Of a stretch of DNA of 64,000 nt, positions 58,425 to 64,000 are shown in pieces. The position numbers were made by a program, and so were the translations under genes. Source of the DNA: Leptodontidium sp. MPI-SDFR-AT-0119. Its lineage: Eukaryota > Ascomycota > Leotiomycetes > Helotiales > Leptodontidiaceae. The stretch lies in contig JAHLEZ010000011.1 of the NCBI GenBank assembly GCA_020726505.1, positions 1,426,001-1,490,000 on the forward strand, read 5' to 3'. Position 1 is the first letter of the stretch. Every line of letters begins with the position of its first letter. The notes under the pieces were generated by a model. The model was not told where the DNA came from. It saw only the letters and a list, made by a program, of their open reading frames with translations, and ran no database searches.

Positions 58425-59313
58425 TCATACTCTCTCACTCACCCAAATCGCCCCTCGGCATCCAGCTCTGATCAACCCTGTCAACAGCTCGTGAGGAACA
58501 GCTTTCTGTGCATCGTTCTCCACTGCATGGTCCAAATGTTCCAACTCCTCGTCCCGTATCCTCCTTATATTCCCGATCAACTCCTTTAAATCCTCCCCTA
58601 TCGTCTCCCCCGACGTCTCCATCTGCTCAGCCATTTCCAGCAACACCTTCACCTGCTCATTGTAATGTGACCCAATCTCTGTTTCCACCGCTTCCGTACA
58701 CGCCATCGCAGCCTCCCTTCCCATAACCGCAGTCCCCCACCCTAACGCAGACGCCGCGAATGTCCAGACGGGATACATAGCCGTAGGTCGTACGCGGTGC
58801 TTCGCAATGAGTTCGTTGAAAATCTTGAAGTGCCCCGCTTCTTGATCGTACATGTGCTTCATGAGAGGGCGGAGATGTGGATGGGAGGCTACTACCACGG
58901 GGGTTTGAGCTGTGTAGATTAGACAGGCTGCTAGTTCACCTGCTTGATTGACGCGCAACTATCGCAAATGCCACATCAGAATACTGTGTCTAGGTCTACA
59001 AATATGGTAGAGGCTTGGGGGCACAAACTGCACTGTCTAGAAATTCTCGCTGGGCTGACGTCAATGGTTTCCCTCGAGGAGCTGGATTTGAGGCCGCCTC
59101 CGCACCGGCTTTTATTCTTGTAGTTTGAGATGCATGGTGCGTCTCTTCGCTATTCCGGATACTTGTTGTGCTATGATTGCGGCGTGTAGATGCTGAGATG
59201 CTGTGGAGTTGGGTTTGCAGGGGACGTAGTCTGAGGCTGGGAACGAGGAATTCGCAGATTGGGAATTGGGAAGGAGAAATTATACAGCGTTTGGTACGGA
59301 GTGATAGAGCCAT
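58425..59313 (-). CDS. COQ7: 5-demethoxyubiquinone hydroxylase
   Basis: Two exons, 59313-59029 and 58958-58425, give 272 residues. The intron donor is GTTTGT, weak but in place, and the acceptor AG is at 58960-58959. The N terminus (MALSLRTKRCIISPS, later RRNHSTTSIR) is basic and rich in Ser and Arg, as expected for a mitochondrial presequence. The di-iron ligands of the COQ7 family are present: Glu103 in QAGELAA, Glu134 and His137 in YDQEAGH, Glu186 in AVETEIGSHY, and Glu232 and His235 in EELEHLDHA. It adds a hydroxyl group to demethoxyubiquinone, the next-to-last step of ubiquinone synthesis, at the inner mitochondrial membrane. Only 134 bases separate its stop from that of the convergent phospholipase D gene. 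Confidence 0.96.
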
Positions 59314-59773
59314 TTTAGGAGTTTCAAAATTAAGTAATTGGGCAGGAAATTTGGGTGTTGTTCTCTCTCAATTGAGAGTTGTTGAAACTCCAAAACGAAA
59401 TCGGCGCAGGGCGCGTCATGATTCAGAGCGCCGAAGTTTATCCGACTAGCCACCCCAGAGCCACCCCTATCGCTAGCTGGCCCGCGACATCATCAAAGGT
59501 GAATTATTTCATCCACAATAGCAACGCCCTTCCTATTGTCTTGCACTTGGATTTTCCCACACAATAATTTTTCTATTTGACTCATCCTCCATCCTTTACA
59601 TTTCAACACCATTTCGCACAAACACCCCACCACATACAAACAAACAACCAACCTCAAGAGCAACTTGCGCGAACTTCGCCCAGTTGCACCTACCTTCCTT
59701 CTTTCAAGGCAATACGCCCATCTTTCTCCAATCAAATATTCTGCAGTCGCAGTAACCAGCCAACCTACTCGCC
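59314..59773. promoter_or_regulatory. Divergent promoter region
   Basis: These 460 bases lie between COQ7 and RTF1 starts. The RTF1 side (from about 59570) is rich in C and A with few G, as in fungal leaders. Both promoters should be here. Confidence 0.5.
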
Positions 59774-61760
59774 ATGTCGGACATCGACGACATTGACGAT
59801 GAGCTCCTTGCTCTTGCAGGAGATGCCTCATCTGACGAAGAAGACAATGCCCCGGCCAATGCCAGCAAGTCCAGTTCAGGATCCCCAAATCAGCCAGCTC
59901 CAGGCAAATCTGCAACAAGCAAAGGCAAGAAGACAGGCAGAAAATCGAGCGACTCTGAAGAAGAGGGCGAAGCGTGAGTACCCCGCCTCCCATCCGGCGC
60001 GATACCCTAGTGACTCCTCGCAGTTCATCTGGCCATTCATCCCCTCACTCCCTAAGATCCGGTCCCATGGACGAATCTGATTCCGAGTCTGAGGGCCCTA
60101 CCTTCGAAGACGATGGCGAGCGATACCCCCTCGAGGGCAAGTTCATCAATTCCTCAGACAAGGCAAAAATCCTGGACATGAACGAAATCGAACGTGAACA
60201 GGTCCTCGCTGAGCGCGCCCAAGAGATCGAACGAGACCGACAAAACAGAGCCCTGCGACAACTTCTGAAGTCTCGGGAGACGGAGAACAAGCAGAACAAG
60301 AAGCGCAAGGCTGGAGCTGCAGACCTTCAAGAGGATCCTCGCAAGACCCAGCGCCAGCGTACAAAGCTTGGTGGTGGCAAGGTTGGAGAAGCAAGCACCG
60401 GAATTGACAGTCTCAAGCGCGCCCGAGCTGAGAAGAATGACCGCCAACGTCGCAGAGACGAAGACAAGGAGCGCAACAAGGGTCGTAGCACTGCTCGCGA
60501 AGATTACTCCGATGCCGATGCGGATGGAGACAGTGAGGTTGAGTGGGATGATGGCAAGTCAAAGAACAAGAAGTCAAAGTCCCCAGACTATCGTGATGCT
60601 GAGCCAGCTTCTCTCGCCGATGTCCAGAAGGTTAGAGTTGGCCGCACCAGGTTCGCTCAAGTTTGCTTCTACCCCGGCTTCGACGAGGCTATCACTGGTT
60701 GCTTCGTTCGCATCAGCATTGGTATGGACAAGGAGACTGGTCAGAACATCTACCGCATGGGCATCATCAAGGGTATATCTCAATCTCCAGGTTTTACGCC
60801 CACTACTAACGCGTCTGAAGGCTTTGTTGAGGATCGTCCATACGCTATTGAGTCGGCAACTGGCAAGCACTTCAAGACCACCCAATATGTCCGCGCTGCT
60901 CATGGCAAGGCTGAGCGAAACTGGCCATTCATCAGCTGCTCTGACTCAGGCTTCACCGAGGTATGTTGAACATCATTCCGTTGCAAGATATCACAGCACT
61001 GACAATCACACAGGGCGAGTGGAACCGCTTCAAGGTTACTTGCCAGGCTGAGGGTGTTGCTCTTCCAACCAAGCCAAAGCTGAACCAGAAGATGGCCGAC
61101 ATCAACAATCTCATCAACCGGTCCTGGACCGAGGCTGAGCTACAAGAGAAGTTGACCAAGTCGGGTGCTCTTGTTCAGAAGTTCATCCCAATTGAGAGAA
61201 ACCGCCTGAACGGTGCGATCAAGGAGGCCAAGGCTCGTGGAGACACCAGCAAGGAGGAGGAACTTCGCAAGGAGCTTGATGCACTTGACGGACCAAAGTT
61301 GGCTTACAGCACTTCCTTGCAACCATCCCCAAAGAAGTCAACCACGGCTCCAGGAATGAGTCAACAAGAGCGCTTGGCTATTCTCAATAGACAAAACCGC
61401 CGCAAGAACGCCGAGGAGGTTCGCCAAGCTCAGATCAACGAGCGCCGCGCTGCAAAGCAGATCGAGGCCGCTGTTGCTCGTGGAGAAGTTGTCACCGAGG
61501 ATCACTCCAGACGTCTCAAGACCCGTGCTAAGTTCAAGCATGATGTTGCTGATGCCTTCGGAGCCAACACCAGTGAGCGAAGTGGAACCAACACTCCTTC
61601 TGTTAGCACTCCCAACCTCACCGCCAAGAAGCCATCCACACCCATTCCCGCCCTTCAGAAGCTTCAAGCTGAGAAGAAAGGCATCCCATCTCTCCGCAGA
61701 CCACTCATGGATGACGATATCATCGGCTCCATTGACTTCGGTATTGACATTGAGATCTAA
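59774..61760 (+). CDS. RTF1: Paf1-complex subunit Rtf1
   Basis: Four exons, 59774-59973, 60024-60772, 60821-60960 and 61014-61760, give 611 residues. The second intron (GTATAT, CTAAC, AG; 48 bases) has no stop and keeps frame, but removing it gives MGIIKGFVEDRPYAIE, the form expected for Rtf1. Order: acidic, Ser/Asp-rich N terminus beginning MSDIDDIDDELLALAGD; a highly charged helical region (about 110-230); a Plus3 domain at about 255-380 with KVRVGRTRFAQVCFYPGFDEAITGCFVR; then coiled-coil and linker, ending in DDDIIGSIDFGIDIEI. Rtf1 binds phosphorylated Spt5 through Plus3 and promotes H2B ubiquitination and elongation by RNA polymerase II in the nucleus. The histone-modification region lies before Plus3. 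Neighbour COQ7 is unrelated. Confidence 0.95.
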
Positions 61761-64000
61761 GTTCGACTCATCACAACGATGTTGGATCGACTGCCTGGTG
61801 TTCCCAAGGGATACCCCTCGAGTCATCTAGATCAAGATGGATCAACTCTCGCACTCGCGAGATGGTGAGCTTCGCTCAAGCGGAGACTCCAACTTACCAA
61901 CTTCATCTACGAAGCTTGGCAAAGTGAAACCACATTGCAAAATTTGTAATTGACTGACAGGGTGCTCGACAAAAAAATCGTCTTTCCATGACGGCCGTCT
62001 TATTTCTTGCTTTCGTCGCAGGATATTGAGACATGGGAGAGCGACCGGGGGTTTATGGCATGGAATTGCATTGCATCAAAAGGCGTTTTTCTTCTTTGGT
62101 CGTTTTTTCCTCTTTTCGTTTCCCGCATTGAGAAGCATTCTGATTGTCCCACGAACTGGAAGGGGGGGCGTTCACTGGACATTTTCTTTACACGGCTCTG
62201 TACCATGTACCTTTTAGAATGCAATGAAAAGACTGATAGTATCTCCTAGTTCTTACTTATATGAAGTGATTAATGCTATGTTATGAAGTTCATGTCTTGG
62301 TTCTAGGTTTTTGTTTTGTTTATCCTTATATCCTCCGAGAGTCTGAACTAGTGTACGTGAGGGAGGAGCTCAACGTGGAGAAGTTTCTCTGATGGTTTCT
62401 CTATTGGCACTTGGCAATTGTCTCTCACAAGAATGATGATAGTGGATGAGCTTGTCTGCCTTCCTTACTCGTAATGTTCACCTGAGTCAAGTTTGTTTAT
62501 TGATACAAGCTGCATGAAGTTACGAGAGGTTAGTGGCTGGACTAGCTGGCTTTGGGATAGAAAGAGAAAGTAAATGGGAGTGGGGTAATGGGAACGATGT
62601 GTACAGCTCTGTGGCTTGAATGGGACAAGGCAGGAGCATATCTACAGTAGGGGCCTTTGCCTTTGGATGATGATCATGCCTGGACGTACTTGCTTGACTC
62701 TCTAGGGAAGGAGGGGAGGGGAGGGAGATGGGCGATACTTTCGATAAACGTTCAATGCTTATGCAGAGGATGAGATTGGACGAGATGAGCTGAGCTGGGT
62801 ATCTCGGGAGTGAGTGCGAGAAGCTTTTTGAAGAAGGAGAGTTTGTTTTGAGTGGAGACGGAAGCGAAGTAAGATCACAAGTAGTGGGATTCGAGCCCGG
62901 CGCTCGCTGAAGACGGTTTGGACAAGATGGATGGGTGGGTGGGTAGAGATGATTTGGATATGCATGGATGAATGGATGGGTGCGTGGGTAGAGATGGGTA
63001 GAGATGGTAACTTTAAATTTGTTGGTTAGATGGTCGGGGGAAGGGTGAGATTGGATGAGCGGCTTTATTTTGACGATATAGGATGATTTGGTGTGGTACG
63101 TGCTTGTTTCGAGGGGAAGTCTGGGGAGAGGTTGTTTACTGGCTGGACGTGTGGTCATAGATGGGGGTTGAGGAGGGTAGAGATGGCTGTGGGTAGATCC
63201 TAAGATAGGAGCACAAGCTAAAGCTAATACATGACGAAGTACATTGTTATGTTCCAAGATTTCCTCCTACTTGTTTCTTGAAAAGATGAGGTAGTTCTCT
63301 GGATCTCACTCTTCAGCACCCGGGACTCCTACACCAAGTCGTGGGCTTCTTTCAGCAGGTTAGGGAGGGGAGGAACACGATTCTGCCCCAGACTGTAAGT
63401 TTGGACGGGTCGCTTCTCCTTGCTCCCTTGAGGAAGAAAACCCGAAAAGTATATGCTTCATAATCCGCCTTGTTTCAGGAATATGCAGCCGCATCCAAAC
63501 GTGCATTGGACACGGAATCGAATACTTCACATCCTCCTCGTAAAAAATATTTGGGCTTTTAAAGGCTTGACATGCAGATGAAGTTTATTGATGGAGAATA
63601 ACTGAGATTGGACGAGCTGCACATCCTCAGTGAGCTTACACCACGTATGTAAGGCCGCTTTGTTTGAAGTTATGTAGCTTCTATCAGACGCAAGGTCCGC
63701 GATTGGACGTCGTTGAAGAGGTTGGGAGCTGAGGGAGCTTGGAGGGGTGACTAGACCTGTGCTTTACATGGTATATCCTCAGAAGCATAGCCTGAGGAGG
63801 AAAACCTCAGAACCGAAGGGAAAGCATGTTCGTCGGTCGGGCCTTCTCGCCTGATATTGTAGTGATTGGATATCTCAACGATGGATTGACGTGCGCCAAC
63901 TTTAGACGGTGTCTAGTGAACATTTGTGCATGGGTGAACCTCCGAACAACAATCTAGCGAGCAAAAGTCTAGCGAGCACAGTGTGTAAAACAAGAAGTCT
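61761..64000. other. Terminal region, no gene seen
   Basis: These 2.2 kb show no convincing coding sequence. A minus-strand frame of 245 codons at 62520-63257 starts with TTG and is made of Pro, Ser, His and Thr runs reflecting simple repeats. From 62926 to 63010 imperfect GATGG/GGGTAGAGATGG repeats occur. The last 700 bases have no open frame of note. Confidence 0.45.
62926..63010. repeat. GATGG / GGGTAGAGATG minisatellite
   Basis: Imperfect tandem copies of GATGG, GGGT and GGGTAGAGATG make up this short stretch downstream of RTF1. It is purine-rich on the plus strand. Confidence 0.7.

Noticed and set aside
62880..62905. Another T-loop-like sequence (GGGATTCGAGCCC)
   Set aside because: The flanking bases do not pair as a five-base stem and no tRNA cloverleaf is present.
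62520..63257. Minus-strand open frame of 245 codons downstream of RTF1
   Set aside because: It starts with TTG, is made of Pro/Ser/His/Thr runs, and reflects the GATGG-type repeats on the other strand.

Overview
The window is nuclear DNA of a filamentous ascomycete (Pezizomycotina). Genes are interrupted by short introns of about 45-100 bases with GT...CTAAC/CTAAT...AG signals. Spacers are pyrimidine-rich. The gene set is typical of moulds: a cell-wall-integrity MAP kinase, a class III chitin synthase, a DUF3455 secreted protein, a sedolisin, a UstYa-like protein and an Smf-type NRAMP transporter. The overall style fits Leotiomycetes, but that is an impression and not a demonstration. No rRNA, tRNA, transposon ORF or CRISPR array was recognised.

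I resolve 23 protein genes by joining exons on homology, reading frame and splice signals. Left part (1-15 kb): a secreted DUF3455 protein; the Slt2/Mps1 MAP kinase; an unrecognised acidic protein; cytosolic tryptophanyl-tRNA synthetase; a PRELI/Ups1-like mitochondrial lipid-transfer protein; a secreted S10 serine carboxypeptidase; and a polytopic membrane protein of unknown role. Middle (15-34 kb): an NRAMP metal transporter; a CaCA-family cation exchanger; a pepsin-like protease without a signal peptide; a UstYa-like (DUF3328) protein; mitochondrial release factor 1 head to head with a gamma-glutamyltranspeptidase-like gene; and a large TFIIS-N plus CCCH protein that I interpret as the PNUTS/Ppn1 phosphatase-targeting subunit.

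Right part (35-64 kb): the SM protein Sly1; a DUF218-like protein; a secreted sedolisin; a low-molecular-weight phosphatase; class III chitin synthase; an alpha/beta hydrolase; phospholipase D (Spo14/Pld1 type); COQ7; and the Paf1-complex subunit Rtf1. The last 2.2 kb holds no convincing gene.

There is no obvious operon-like or island-like system. Several genes share themes: wall integrity (MAP kinase, chitin synthase), mitochondrial function (Ups1, MRF1, COQ7), secretion and membrane traffic (Sly1, phospholipase D), RNA polymerase II transcription (Rtf1, PNUTS-like), and extracellular or general proteolysis (S10, S53, A1). Nothing in the sequence shows that they are co-regulated.

The most unusual observations are at the level of gene structure. 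The carboxypeptidase needs a GT...TG intron right at its catalytic serine motif. SLY1 carries an extra G in a seven-G run, and this is masked because the following intron has no stop. The transpeptidase has a 19-base internal exon, phospholipase D a 7-base terminal coding exon, and RTF1 a 48-base stop-free intron that a simple ORF call would translate. The orphan UstYa-like gene is the only hint of specialised metabolism.
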